This document shows positions 29,462 to 39,005 of a stretch of DNA of 64,000 bases, in pieces. The notes under the pieces were generated by a model, which made no database searches, was not told the DNA's origin, and was given only the letters and a program-made list of their open reading frames with translations. The first letter of the stretch is position 1, and every line of letters begins with the position of its first letter. The position numbers were made by a program, and so were the translations under genes. The DNA comes from Psychrobacillus sp. BL-248-WT-3. Its GTDB lineage: Bacteria > Bacillota > Bacilli > Bacillales_A > Planococcaceae. The stretch lies in NCBI RefSeq assembly GCF_012843435.1, contig NZ_JABAFC010000005.1:62001-126000 (forward strand), written 5' to 3'.

Positions 29462-29665
29462 TTAAAACTCATTTTCAATTAATCGAGAACTTTTGTAGGA
29501 GATATACTTACCAGTAGCTAGGCGTTCCTTCGTTTTATACTCGATTCGATCATGACATTCTTCGCACATATAAGTATGAATAGGTCGATTTCTTAGTTTT
29601 TTTGCTAGTGGTAAATCAGAAGAAATTTCATCAATTCGATCGCATATCACACATTGCACTTTCAT
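29462..29665 (-). CDS. ylaI: zinc-ribbon-like protein YlaI (DUF2197)
   Basis: 67 residues with two Cys pairs (VQCVICDRID and YMCEECHDRIEYK), which should bind one zinc. ATG 29665 has AGGAGTG upstream and begins MKVQCVIC. Size and the ylaH-ylaI-ylaN-ftsW neighbourhood match B. subtilis. Function is unknown. It is 2 bases downstream of the hypothetical gene that follows in this list, so they form one operon. Confidence 0.85.
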   Translation of the reverse strand: MKVQCVICDRIDEISSDLPLAKKLRNRPIHTYMCEECHDRIEYKTKERLATGKYISYKSSRLIENEF

Positions 29666-29676
29666 ATACAACACTC

Positions 29677-30174
29677 CTACTCTAATCGAAATGCAGTTAC
29701 GTATCTAATCGGATCATTCAGGTTAGTTCCATCTTTTTTTATAATATGGACGGGACCATCTTCACGAAGTGGCTTGCCCTTGTGACTAAATTTAACTAGA
29801 ATATCATCCATTTCATCTAAGGAGATAGTATGATTTCCTTCGCTTGTTTCAATTATTAAGTGCTTTGCCTCTTTTAATGGTTCAGCATTTTGGATAAATG
29901 GTTTTAGCTCAATGCCATAAGTGTTAGAAAGCATTTTAGTCTTTTCATACTTCTTTTCTGATTTTAATGTAGGGGGATTTGTAGATCCCTCTATAATCTC
30001 ACGAGACCAATGAGCTGAAGTGACCTTTGTGTATTCCTCGTCTAAATCTTTATACTCGTATTTTCCTTCAAAAAACTCATCTAGGTCAATTCTTCGATCG
30101 TCAAAAATCCACACAGTGGGATCCAACGTTATATTAAATTTAACTGCTCCTGTAATAGGTATTATAAATTCCAT
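29677..30174 (-). CDS. conserved hypothetical protein (165 residues)
   Basis: Soluble, acidic protein with no signal peptide. The N-terminal half contains WIFDDRRIDLDEFFEGK and a later PPTLKSEKKYEK block. The C-terminal half has DDILVKFSHKGKPLREDGPVHIIKKDGTN, a beta-rich pattern with a GPVHII segment. Similar proteins occur next to ylaI in other Bacillales (from memory, and sometimes labelled peptidyl-prolyl isomerase without clear support). I do not recognise the function. GAGG upstream supports the ATG. Confidence 0.75.
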   Translation of the reverse strand: MEFIIPITGAVKFNITLDPTVWIFDDRRIDLDEFFEGKYEYKDLDEEYTKVTSAHWSREIIEGSTNPPTLKSEKKYEKTKMLSNTYGIELKPFIQNAEPLKEAKHLIIETSEGNHTISLDEMDDILVKFSHKGKPLREDGPVHIIKKDGTNLNDPIRYVTAFRLE

Positions 30175-30352
30175 GCAAATTGCCTCCTCTTAACTGTCTA
30201 ATCTATATTAGTATACAGATAAAAGGTGAAATTTAAAAAGAATATTTCCTTTTCGATTAAACCTAAGCGAGAGAACACTTGCAATTTTTCCAATCAAAAG
30301 ATACACTTTAGGGAGGTAAAGAACAAGAAATAATAATAATGGGGGCGTCCTC

Positions 30353-30634
30353 ATGGATACTAATATAGAACTTTCCTATCAAGATAAAGCTTTAGTGCTC
30401 TTAAAAAAAGATGCTGAAAAAATTGCCCAATTGATAAAAGTGCAAATGGATAACTTAACAATGCCTCAATGCCCTCTTTATGAAGAGGTTTTAGACACGC
30501 AAATGTTTGGATTATCTCGTGAAATAGATTTCGCGGTAAAACTTGGACTTTTAGAAAAAAGTGAAGGTAAAGAGATTATTGCTTCACTTGAAAAAGAGTT
30601 GTCTGTTTTACACGAGATTCACACAGAAAAATAA
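30353..30634 (+). CDS. ylaN: YlaN family protein (UPF0358), iron/Fur-linked
   Basis: 93-residue helical protein with the YlaN pattern ([45 protein letters not shown]). YlaN homologues in B. subtilis and Staphylococcus aureus have been linked to iron homeostasis and modulation of Fur. ATG 30353 has GGGGGCG upstream. Position directly before ftsW matches B. subtilis ylaN-ftsW. Confidence 0.93.
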   Translation: MDTNIELSYQDKALVLLKKDAEKIAQLIKVQMDNLTMPQCPLYEEVLDTQMFGLSREIDFAVKLGLLEKSEGKEIIASLEKELSVLHEIHTEK

Positions 30635-30638
30635 TGTT

Positions 30639-30673
30639 AAAACTCAAACAAGCAGACTGTTTGAGTTTTTTTC
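30639..30673 (+). terminator. terminator of ylaN
   Basis: AAACTCAAACA and TGTTTGAGTTT form a perfect stem followed by seven T residues, just before ftsW. Confidence 0.92.
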
Positions 30674-30697
30674 TATAAAGAAATTGAGGTCTTTCAT

Positions 30698-31864
30698 ATG
30701 AATGCTTATATAAAACGTTTTATTAAAAACTTTGACTATCCTGTATTTTTTGTTTACATCGCTCTTTGTTTATTCGGTCTAGTAATGATATATAGTGCGA
30801 GCATGGTTTGGTCCGTTGAAAGGTATGGATGGACCCCAGATTATTTCTTCAATAAGCAAAAGCTTAATTTGTTATTATCTTTGCCTGTGTTTTTTTTAGC
30901 TGCGTTGTTTCCGTACAAACATTATAAGAGTCGATTTATGATGCAGTTGATGCTTGGAGTAATGTTTATCCTACTCATTCTCGTTCATTTTATTGGAGTA
31001 GGTGGAGAAAGTGGATCCCAAAGTTGGCTGAGTTTAGGTTTTGGTAATGTACAGCCATCAGAAATTGCTAAAATTGTAATAGTCTTATACTTTGCTAGTA
31101 TCTTTACGAAAAAATATCAAAATGGCACGCTAGACAAGCTAAATGAGTCTGTAGGTCCTCCTTTGTTAGTTTTAACTTTTGTGTTTGTTCTCATTATGCT
31201 TGAAACTGATGTGGGTAATACAATGATTATAAGTTTTGTAGCCATTTCAGTTATTGCCGCAAGTGGCATTAAATTCAAATCATACTCCAAATTGATAGGA
31301 TTAATCAGTATACTAATAGTTATTGCCTTAACTTTTATATATTTCTTAAAGGACTCTCTTCTTACAGAACGCAGGTTAGGTAGACTTGAAGCTTTTTTCA
31401 ATCCTTTTGATTATGAACAGGGCTTCGGCTACCAAATAGTAAATGGATATATTGCTATTGGATCAGGCGGGCTGACAGGGCTGGGCTTGGGAAATTCTAA
31501 CCAAAAGTATGGATATTTACCAGAGCCACATACAGATTTTATCATGGCCATTATTGCTGAGGAGTTAGGCTTGGTAGGTGTTCTGATTGTGTTATGCGGT
31601 TTGTTCTTCCTAGTGTTTAAGGCGATAATGATTAGTATAAAAACTAGAGATCCTCAGGCTAGAATGATAGCTGCTGGAATCGCAAGCATCATAGGGTTTC
31701 AAACATTTGTCAACCTTGGCGGTATGCTTGGAATAATCCCGCTTACTGGTGTACCACTTCCTTTTATAAGTTACGGGGGGACCTCCATCATTATCTTATC
31801 TGCTGCCATTGGTATACTGATGAATGTGTCAATGTTTGTTAAACTTGAAAAGACTAAATCATAA
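30698..31864 (+). CDS. ftsW: peptidoglycan polymerase FtsW (SEDS family)
   Basis: 388-residue polytopic SEDS glycosyltransferase that polymerises septal peptidoglycan from lipid II with a partner PBP. About ten membrane segments are visible. Typical motifs are NVQPSEIAKI, ETDVGNTMI (catalytic Asp region), LPEPHTDFIMAIIAEELG and VPLPFISYGGTS. Synteny (ylaN-ftsW-pycA) supports FtsW rather than RodA or SpoVE. It is followed 15 bases later by pyc. Confidence 0.94.
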   Translation: MNAYIKRFIKNFDYPVFFVYIALCLFGLVMIYSASMVWSVERYGWTPDYFFNKQKLNLLLSLPVFFLAALFPYKHYKSRFMMQLMLGVMFILLILVHFIGVGGESGSQSWLSLGFGNVQPSEIAKIVIVLYFASIFTKKYQNGTLDKLNESVGPPLLVLTFVFVLIMLETDVGNTMIISFVAISVIAASGIKFKSYSKLIGLISILIVIALTFIYFLKDSLLTERRLGRLEAFFNPFDYEQGFGYQIVNGYIAIGSGGLTGLGLGNSNQKYGYLPEPHTDFIMAIIAEELGLVGVLIVLCGLFFLVFKAIMISIKTRDPQARMIAAGIASIIGFQTFVNLGGMLGIIPLTGVPLPFISYGGTSIIILSAAIGILMNVSMFVKLEKTKS

Positions 31865-31879
31865 GGAGTGTGCAATGGG

Positions 31880-34800
31880 ATGAATAATATTAAAAAAATA
31901 GTAGTAGCAAATAGAGGCGAGATTGCTATTCGTATATTTCGTGCTTGTACCGAGTTAAATTTGCGTACCGTAGCTATTTATTCAAAAGAAGATAGCGGTT
32001 CCTTCCACCGCTTTAAATCAGATGAGTCTTACTTGGTGGGTAAAGATAAAAAACCGATCGATGCTTATCTAGACATTGAAGATATTATTCGCATTGCAAA
32101 AGAAAGTAAGGCCGATGCTATACATCCAGGCTACGGTTTTCTATCAGAAAACGTAGAGTTCGCAAAAAGATGTGAAGAAGAAGGCATTATTTTTATTGGT
32201 CCAACATCTAAGCATTTAGATATGTTTGGAGATAAGGTAAAGGCACGAGAACAAGCTGTAAAAGCTGGAATTCCTGTTATACCGGGAAGTGATGGACCAC
32301 TAGAAGACATGGAATCCATTCGTGATTTTGGTAAAAAGCATGGCTACCCTCTAATGATTAAAGCTTCTCTTGGTGGTGGTGGTCGTGGAATGAGAGTAGT
32401 ACAAACTGAGGAAGATCTTGAGAGCGCTTACGATAGAGCAAAATCAGAAGCAAAAGCGGCTTTTGGCTCTGATGAGGTTTACGTAGAAAAGTGTGTATAT
32501 GAGCCAAAGCATATTGAGGTTCAAATTTTAGGAGATAAAGAAGGAAACCTAATCCATCTATACGAGCGAGATTGTTCTATTCAACGTAGGCATCAAAAGG
32601 TTGTAGAGATTGCTCCTTCCAATTCATTAAGTCCTAAGTTAAGAGATGAAATATGTCAGGCAGCTGTAAAGTTGATGAATAATGTAGGTTATATAAATGC
32701 AGGAACTGTAGAATTTTTAGTGACGGATGATGAATATTATTTTATCGAAGTAAACCCACGCATCCAGGTAGAACATACGATTACAGAAATGATCACGGGA
32801 ATAGATATTGTTCATGCTCAAATAAAAATAGCAGATGGGATCCCTTTAAATGCTCCTGAAATGGGTATACCTGACCAAGCTGACATTCCGTTATTTGGTT
32901 TTGCAATTCAATCGCGTGTAACTACTGAGGATCCTTTGAATAATTTCATGCCAGATACAGGTAAATTAGCCGTTTATCGTTCAGGAGGAGGATTTGGGGT
33001 CCGTCTAGATGCAGGTAATGGCTTCCAAGGTGCTATTATTTCTCCATATTATGATTCTTTGCTAGTAAAAGTTTCCACATGGGGAATGTCATTTAAAGAA
33101 GCAGCAGCTAAAATGGATCGGAATTTACAAGAATTCAGGATCCGTGGTATTAAAACAAACATACCATTCCTAGAAAATGTAGTTAAACACCCTTCGTTCC
33201 TGTCAGGGAAATTTAATACAAGTTTTATAGATTCTACACCTGAATTATTCCTGTTTCCTAAAAGAAAGGATAGAGGGACTAAACTATTAAATTACATTGG
33301 TAATGTAACGGTTAATGGGTTTCCAGGTATAGAGAAAAAGATAAAACCAGAGTTCGGCTCGGTTAGAAAGCCAACTTTCGATTTATCCTCTAACCCACCA
33401 GCAGGGACAAAAGATATTTTAGATCAGCGAGGCGTTGATGGTCTGATTCAGTGGGTAAAGGAGCAGAAGGATGTTCTATTGACAGATACGACATTCCGAG
33501 ATGCCCACCAGTCTTTACTTGCAACTCGAGTGCGCTCTTTCGATATGTTTAATATTGCCAAAGAATCTGCACATGGTATGCATAATCTTTTCTCATATGA
33601 AATGTGGGGAGGAGCAACGTTTGATGTAGCTTATCGCTTCTTGAAGGAAAATCCTTGGGACCGCTTGATCAAAATGCGTGAAATGATCCCAAACACTTTA
33701 TTTCAAATGCTATTCCGAGGAGCAAATGCAGTAGGCTATAAAAACTATCCTGATAATGTGATTCGTGAATTTATAGCAAAATCTGCTGAAGCAGGAGTAG
33801 ACGTATTCCGAATATTTGATAGCCTTAACTGGATAAAAGGAATGGAAGTAGCGATTGATGCTACGCGTCAATCCGGTAAGATTGCAGAGGCAGCTATTTG
33901 TTACACTGGAGACATTTTAAATGACTCTAGAGACAAATATACCGTTCAATACTATAAAGACATGGCAAAAGAGTTAGAGGCTTTAGGGGCTCATATTTTA
34001 GCGATTAAGGATATGGCAGGATTGTTAAAACCGGAAGCAGCCTATCGTTTAGTGTCAGAATTAAAAGAAAGCGTAGATATTCCAATCCATCTACATACAC
34101 ATGATACAAGTGGAAATGGTATTTATACTTATGCTAAAGCAATTGATGCTGGAGTAGATATTGTTGATACAGCATTGGGAACTATGGCTGGATTAACATC
34201 ACAACCTAGTGCTAGTAGCTTAAGCTATGCCATGCAGGGATCTGGTCGCAATGTTATTGGTAATGTCGAAGCATTTGAAAAACTTTCTAGCTACTGGGAA
34301 GATGTTCGTAAATATTATCAAGACTTTGAAAGTGGCATGATTAGCCCGCATTCTGAAATATATGTCCATGAGATGCCTGGAGGTCAGTATAGCAATCTTC
34401 AGCAGCAAGCGAAGGCTGTAGGACTAGGGGATAGATGGGAAGAAGTAAAATCGATGTATTCACGAGTGAATCTTTTATTTGGAGACATCGTAAAGGTTAC
34501 CCCTTCGTCTAAAATTGTTGGAGACATGGCTTTATTTATGGTTCAAAATAACCTAGATGAGCTATCCGTTGTTACGAGAGGGAAGAAAATTGACTTTCCA
34601 GACTCTGTTATCGAATTTTTTGAAGGATATATCGGACAACCTCATGGTGGTTTCCCTGAAGAGCTTCAAAAAGTGGTTTTAAAGGATCGTGAACCTATTA
34701 CAGTGAGACCAGGTGAACTATTAGAGCCAGTAGACTTTAATGCGGTTAAAGAGCTTCTATTCAACAAATTAGAGCGTCCGGTAAATAGTCAGGAAATATT

Positions 34801-35317
34801 AGCTTATACTTTATATCCAAAAGTGTTTGATGAGTACTGTGCAACTGAGAAAAACTTCGGTGACGTCTCGGTTCTTGATACGCCTACTTTCTTGTATGGA
34901 ATGAGACTGGGTGAGGAGATTGAGGTAGAAATAGAGGTTGGTAAAACCTTGATCATTAAACTAGTTTCAATTAGTAAACCAGACAAAGAAGGAAATAGAA
35001 TTATCTATTTCGAGCTAAACGGCCAGCCACGGGAAATAACTATCCAGGATATGAACATGGAAGTTAGTAGTTTTTCTAAGCTTAAAGCTGAACCGTCTAA
35101 TGAAAGCCACATTGGTGCTACTATGCCAGGAACTGTATTGAAAGTAGAGGTTGCCACGGGTGATGAAGTAAGACGTGGTCAGCATCTAATTATTACAGAA
35201 GCAATGAAAATGGAGACGACCGTCCAAGCTCCATTTGATGGCATTGTAAAAGCTATCCATGTAGGAGCAGGCGAAGCAATTGCAACCGGTGATTTATTAA
35301 TTGAAATGGAAAAATAA
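31880..35317 (+). CDS. pyc: pyruvate carboxylase
   Basis: Biotin enzyme that carboxylates pyruvate to oxaloacetate (anaplerosis), 1145 residues. The N-terminal biotin carboxylase domain (about 1-455) has the ATP-grasp glycine loop LGGGGRGMRVV. The central carboxyltransferase domain (about 530-800) has TDTTFRDAHQSLLATRVR. The C-terminal biotin domain has EAMKMET. ATG 31880 lies 11 bases from AAGGAG and gives MNNIKKIVVANRGEIAIRIF. It may be co-transcribed with ftsW. The acetyl-CoA made by the nearby pdh operon is the usual activator. Confidence 0.97.
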   Translation: MNNIKKIVVANRGEIAIRIFRACTELNLRTVAIYSKEDSGSFHRFKSDESYLVGKDKKPIDAYLDIEDIIRIAKESKADAIHPGYGFLSENVEFAKRCEEEGIIFIGPTSKHLDMFGDKVKAREQAVKAGIPVIPGSDGPLEDMESIRDFGKKHGYPLMIKASLGGGGRGMRVVQTEEDLESAYDRAKSEAKAAFGSDEVYVEKCVYEPKHIEVQILGDKEGNLIHLYERDCSIQRRHQKVVEIAPSNSLSPKLRDEICQAAVKLMNNVGYINAGTVEFLVTDDEYYFIEVNPRIQVEHTITEMITGIDIVHAQIKIADGIPLNAPEMGIPDQADIPLFGFAIQSRVTTEDPLNNFMPDTGKLAVYRSGGGFGVRLDAGNGFQGAIISPYYDSLLVKVSTWGMSFKEAAAKMDRNLQEFRIRGIKTNIPFLENVVKHPSFLSGKFNTSFIDSTPELFLFPKRKDRGTKLLNYIGNVTVNGFPGIEKKIKPEFGSVRKPTFDLSSNPPAGTKDILDQRGVDGLIQWVKEQKDVLLTDTTFRDAHQSLLATRVRSFDMFNIAKESAHGMHNLFSYEMWGGATFDVAYRFLKENPWDRLIKMREMIPNTLFQMLFRGANAVGYKNYPDNVIREFIAKSAEAGVDVFRIFDSLNWIKGMEVAIDATRQSGKIAEAAICYTGDILNDSRDKYTVQYYKDMAKELEALGAHILAIKDMAGLLKPEAAYRLVSELKESVDIPIHLHTHDTSGNGIYTYAKAIDAGVDIVDTALGTMAGLTSQPSASSLSYAMQGSGRNVIGNVEAFEKLSSYWEDVRKYYQDFESGMISPHSEIYVHEMPGGQYSNLQQQAKAVGLGDRWEEVKSMYSRVNLLFGDIVKVTPSSKIVGDMALFMVQNNLDELSVVTRGKKIDFPDSVIEFFEGYIGQPHGGFPEELQKVVLKDREPITVRPGELLEPVDFNAVKELLFNKLERPVNSQEILAYTLYPKVFDEYCATEKNFGDVSVLDTPTFLYGMRLGEEIEVEIEVGKTLIIKLVSISKPDKEGNRIIYFELNGQPREITIQDMNMEVSSFSKLKAEPSNESHIGATMPGTVLKVEVATGDEVRRGQHLIITEAMKMETTVQAPFDGIVKAIHVGAGEAIATGDLLIEMEK

Positions 35318-35363
35318 TAAGTAAAATAGCTTAAAGGTATCAGAGTTAAAATATATGATATCT

Positions 35364-35416
35364 AAGACTGTAGGCAAACACCGTGATTTATGGATTTTGC
35401 CTACAGTCTTTTCTTT
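35364..35416 (+). terminator. terminator of pyc
   Basis: AAGACTGTAGGCAAA and TTTGCCTACAGTCTT form a perfect 15-base stem, followed by TTCTTTT. Confidence 0.93.
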
Positions 35417-35532
35417 TAAAAAGGAGATAAAGTTGATTACCAGATGCGAGCGAATCTTCTATAGGATATTAAGCAAGCTGGTAAGCTATTGGATTCTTTA
35501 GTCCATATATGTCTTTATTGAGTTGACCAATG

Positions 35533-35583
35533 AAAAAAAACGTAAGCATGCTAGAAGGATACTAGTCTGCTTACGTTTTTTTA
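35533..35583. terminator. bidirectional hairpin in the pyc-ctaA gap, probable ctaA terminator
   Basis: AAAACGTAAGCA/TGCTTACGTTTT with CTAG/CTAG inside, flanked by A- and T-runs. Nothing else is seen in 35417-35532. Confidence 0.8.
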
Positions 35584-35628
35584 AAAGAAAAGAAGAATCT
35601 TACTGCTAAGTCTATTTTACTTCTGTAT

Positions 35629-36540
35629 TTAGTTGCTTGTTTTACTTCTCGATAACAATAATATGAGATAACATAACAAACCAAATAAAAGAGAAATAAA
35701 TAAAGAATGAAGTAAGGCGATATAAAGGTTTAATTTAGTTAATACTACAACCATACCTGTAACTACCTGGCAGGACACAAGTATGAGGGAAATAATCCAG
35801 CCCCAGTAGATTGCACGTTGATCCTTATAGTTCTTGATGACATGAATAGCAATGATTAAAATCCAGATAAAGATTAGGCCGGCAGCTGCTCTGTGCCCCA
35901 TTTGAACCCATTCATACATATTGGTTGGTAAGGCAAAGCTATCATTGTTACATAGTGGCCAGTCATTACAGATTAAACTTGACTCGGTATGACGAACTAA
36001 TGCCCCCGTGTATATAACAATGTAGGAATATAAGGCCACGCCAATGGTATGAAATCTCAGTGTCTTACCGATTTTAATCTTATCAGTATCAAATTTTCTG
36101 TCTACCTCGAAAATTAGAAGTGTCAAAAGTAATACTGCTGCAAAGGAAATTAGGGAAATTCCAAAATGAAGTGCGAGGATAAAGTCGCCCTGTCCCCATT
36201 TAACTTGAGCGGCTCCGATTAATGCTTGCAACACAAGGAAAAAGAAAGCCATAAAGGATAAGAACTTAGTCTCACGAACATGACCCAATGCGCGCCAAGC
36301 CCATACGGATAATGCTACAATTAATATTCCAACTGCCCCTGTAACTAGGCGATGTGAAAACTCAATTAAAACTTCAGCGGTAATTACATCTGGTATAAGC
36401 TGTCCATTACAGCCAGGCCAATGTCTACCACAACCCATGCCGCTGTCAGTCTTTGTAACAAGTGCTCCACCTAAAAGAATTAGGAGCATACCAATTGTTG
36501 AAGCTACAGCTAGCCATTTTAAATATTTGTTTATATGCAA
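35629..36540 (-). CDS. ctaA: heme A synthase
   Basis: 303-residue integral membrane enzyme that oxidises heme O to heme A. About eight helices are visible. Two conserved loop cysteine pairs are present, [13 protein letters not shown] near residue 35 and [10 protein letters not shown] in the second half, as in B. subtilis CtaA. Heme-ligand histidines lie in FSHRLV and MGHRAA. It is divergent from ctaB, the usual Bacillus arrangement, and supplies heme A to the caa3 oxidase encoded next door. Confidence 0.96.
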   Translation of the reverse strand: MHINKYLKWLAVASTIGMLLILLGGALVTKTDSGMGCGRHWPGCNGQLIPDVITAEVLIEFSHRLVTGAVGILIVALSVWAWRALGHVRETKFLSFMAFFFLVLQALIGAAQVKWGQGDFILALHFGISLISFAAVLLLTLLIFEVDRKFDTDKIKIGKTLRFHTIGVALYSYIVIYTGALVRHTESSLICNDWPLCNNDSFALPTNMYEWVQMGHRAAAGLIFIWILIIAIHVIKNYKDQRAIYWGWIISLILVSCQVVTGMVVVLTKLNLYIALLHSLFISLLFGLLCYLILLLSRSKTSN

Positions 36541-36865
36541 TACGTCACCTACTTTATGTATATATTGCTCGCTTAATAAAAGCGGTATCTGCTACTAGAT
36601 AATATCGAAACCTGAGCAAAAATACAATGTAAAACAACGAAACACTTAAATAAGACAAACTCTATTCACAAATTGTTCATAAAATCGTTAATTAGTATTC
36701 ACACATGAGGGGGGCAAATGATTTACTATTGATATGTTCAGTTTAGAAACATAAATTACTAGGTACTATTATGCGAAAATTCTTTTCAGTGTAGAAATAT
36801 GTTATAGTTTTCGCTATAGTATAAGGTAGCGGAATATGCTTACAACTTTGAAAGGAGGGTGCAGC

Positions 36866-37789
36866 ATGTCAAATGGTCATACTATAACCGCTACGACCAA
36901 AACCGACAGAGATCCGGTAACTTCTTCTTTTTTGAAAGACTTCCTTTCATTGATTAAAATTGGAATTGTCAATTCTAATTTAGTTACTACTTTTACAGGT
37001 TTATGGTTAGCTTTCCAGTTTACGAATACAAACTTTCTTCACGAGCTAGATTTATTGTTTTTCACGCTTTTTGGTTCCGCGTTAATAATTGCAGGTTCCG
37101 CTGCGATGAACAATTTTATCGATCGTGATATCGACCCAGTGATGAAGAGTAAGAAGGGTAGACCAACTGTCACAGGTAGATTTAACCCGACAGCCGTGCT
37201 CATTACTTCTTTCACGTTTTTAGTTGTAGGTGAGGCTTTCTTATTTATGGCATCTACTTCCGCAGGTATATGGGGATTAGCTGGTATAATCAGTTATGTC
37301 GTTTTGTACTCTATGTGGTCGAAAAGAAAGCATGTCAGTAATACTATTGTGGGTAGTATCTCTGGTGCAATCCCACCGGTAATCGGCTGGGCGGCTGTAG
37401 AGCCAGGTTTAAGTTTAGGAGCATTAGGCTTGTTCTTCATTATGTTTGCTTGGCAACCACCTCATTTCTACGCTTTGGCTATGAAACGTGTGGAAGAATA
37501 CCGTGCAGCTAATATTCCAATGCTACCTGTAGTCAAAGGTTTCAAGCGTACAAAGGTTTCTATGCTACTGTGGGTGATTTTACTATTCCCACTTCCACTA
37601 TTTTTGATGGAACTAGGAACAGCTTTTGTTGTACTTGCAACAGCGTTAAACATTGGATGGCTAGTTTTAGCTGTTAAAGGATTTAAAGTAGAAGACGATA
37701 TTAAATGGGCGACTAAAATGTTCGTTTATTCATTGAACTACATGACAATTCTATTTGTATCAATGATTATCTTCTCTATGTTTGTTTAA
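36866..37789 (+). CDS. ctaB: protoheme IX farnesyltransferase (heme O synthase)
   Basis: 307-residue UbiA-superfamily prenyltransferase that adds farnesyl to heme B. The prenyl-diphosphate motif reads NNFIDRDIDPVMKSKKGRPTV, and the second Asp-rich loop region follows LPVVKGFKRTK. ATG 36866 has an excellent AAAGGAGGGTG site. An in-frame upstream ATG (36836) would place that site inside the gene. The 325-base gap to ctaA should hold divergent promoters. AT-rich TATAGT-like boxes occur near 36811-36831, but I cannot fix them. Confidence 0.95.
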   Translation: MSNGHTITATTKTDRDPVTSSFLKDFLSLIKIGIVNSNLVTTFTGLWLAFQFTNTNFLHELDLLFFTLFGSALIIAGSAAMNNFIDRDIDPVMKSKKGRPTVTGRFNPTAVLITSFTFLVVGEAFLFMASTSAGIWGLAGIISYVVLYSMWSKRKHVSNTIVGSISGAIPPVIGWAAVEPGLSLGALGLFFIMFAWQPPHFYALAMKRVEEYRAANIPMLPVVKGFKRTKVSMLLWVILLFPLPLFLMELGTAFVVLATALNIGWLVLAVKGFKVEDDIKWATKMFVYSLNYMTILFVSMIIFSMFV

Positions 37790-37886
37790 TTTTTGGGATT
37801 CTTTCTTAGTCAACAAGAATTCATATAAAAGAACCACAGTCCAAATGTACTTGAAAACAATAATGAAAGAGGGGTTTGATTTAGCT

Positions 37887-38972
37887 ATGATGAAAGGGCT
37901 TAAAAAATGGCGACTTTTTTCACTGTTAGCAGCTCTTACGATTTTTCTGTCGGGTTGTGGCGAAGAATATTTATCAACGCTATCACCTGCGGGAGAAGTC
38001 GGAAGAGATCAATTTAATCTATTACTACTAGCATCAGCTATTATGGCATTAGTTATTATAGTAGTAGTGATAATTTATGTAATTGCTCTAACGAGATATA
38101 GTCGCAAAAAGGTTGGAGAAGATGTGATTCCTAAACAGGTTGAGGGAAGTCACACACTTGAAATTATTTGGACAGTTATTCCAATTATACTTTTAGTTAT
38201 TCTTGCAATTCCAACTGTTTATTACACGTATAAGCATGCAGATGTTGCAGCTATGGATCAAGTGGATGAAGAAGGAAACAAAACAAACCTAACAGTAAAC
38301 GTAACTGCAAAGTTATACTGGTGGGAATTTGAGTATCCGGACTTAGGAATAGTAACTGCACAAGAACTAGTTGTTCCTACAGATGAGCAAGTATTCTTCA
38401 ATTTGAAGGCTGCTGATGTAAAACACTCATTCTGGATTCCATCAATCGGTGGTAAATTAGATACAAACGTTGAAAACGTAAACAAATTCTACCTTGTATT
38501 CGATAAAGAATCTGCAGGATTAGAAGATGGAGTTTTCTACGGAAAATGTGCTGAATTATGTGGACCATCCCATGCATTAATGGACTTTAAAGTAAAATCA
38601 ATGAATCGTGAAGATTTCAATGAGTGGGCAGAAGCAATGAAAACCACTGTACATACTGCAGAAGGGGATCTTGCTCAACAAGGGGAAGAATTATTCCAAA
38701 CAGCTACTTGTATTGGATGTCACGCAACTGGTGGCGAAGGTATGGCTGGTCAAATGGGACCAAGCTTAGCTACATTTGGAGATCGTAACCGCGTAGCAGG
38801 CTTCATGGAACACAATAAAGAAAATATAAAAAAATGGATCAGTGATCCTCAAGAGTATAAACCAGGTAACATCATGCCTGCTGATGAACAATTAAATGGC
38901 GGTAAACCATTTACAGACGAGCAATTAGATGCTCTTGCAGAATACTTAATGGGACTATCTATTGAAAAATAA
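37887..38972 (+). CDS. ctaC: caa3 cytochrome c oxidase subunit II with fused cytochrome c
   Basis: 361 residues. A lipoprotein signal (lipobox FLSGC) is followed by two membrane helices and a periplasm-facing cupredoxin domain. Its binuclear CuA site is HSFWIPSIGG plus CAELCGPSHALM. A C-terminal cytochrome c domain has the heme motif CIGCH and a Met ligand (probably in GNIMPADEQL). The fused cytochrome c defines the caa3 type, which takes electrons directly from cytochrome c. ATG 37887 follows GAGGGG by 10 bases. An upstream in-frame start (37782) would overlap ctaB and precede the signal peptide with 35 unlikely residues. Confidence 0.95.
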   Translation: MMKGLKKWRLFSLLAALTIFLSGCGEEYLSTLSPAGEVGRDQFNLLLLASAIMALVIIVVVIIYVIALTRYSRKKVGEDVIPKQVEGSHTLEIIWTVIPIILLVILAIPTVYYTYKHADVAAMDQVDEEGNKTNLTVNVTAKLYWWEFEYPDLGIVTAQELVVPTDEQVFFNLKAADVKHSFWIPSIGGKLDTNVENVNKFYLVFDKESAGLEDGVFYGKCAELCGPSHALMDFKVKSMNREDFNEWAEAMKTTVHTAEGDLAQQGEELFQTATCIGCHATGGEGMAGQMGPSLATFGDRNRVAGFMEHNKENIKKWISDPQEYKPGNIMPADEQLNGGKPFTDEQLDALAEYLMGLSIEK

Positions 38973-39005
38973 TTCCATAGATAAAAATGAGGGAGGTAAA
39001 AAGTT

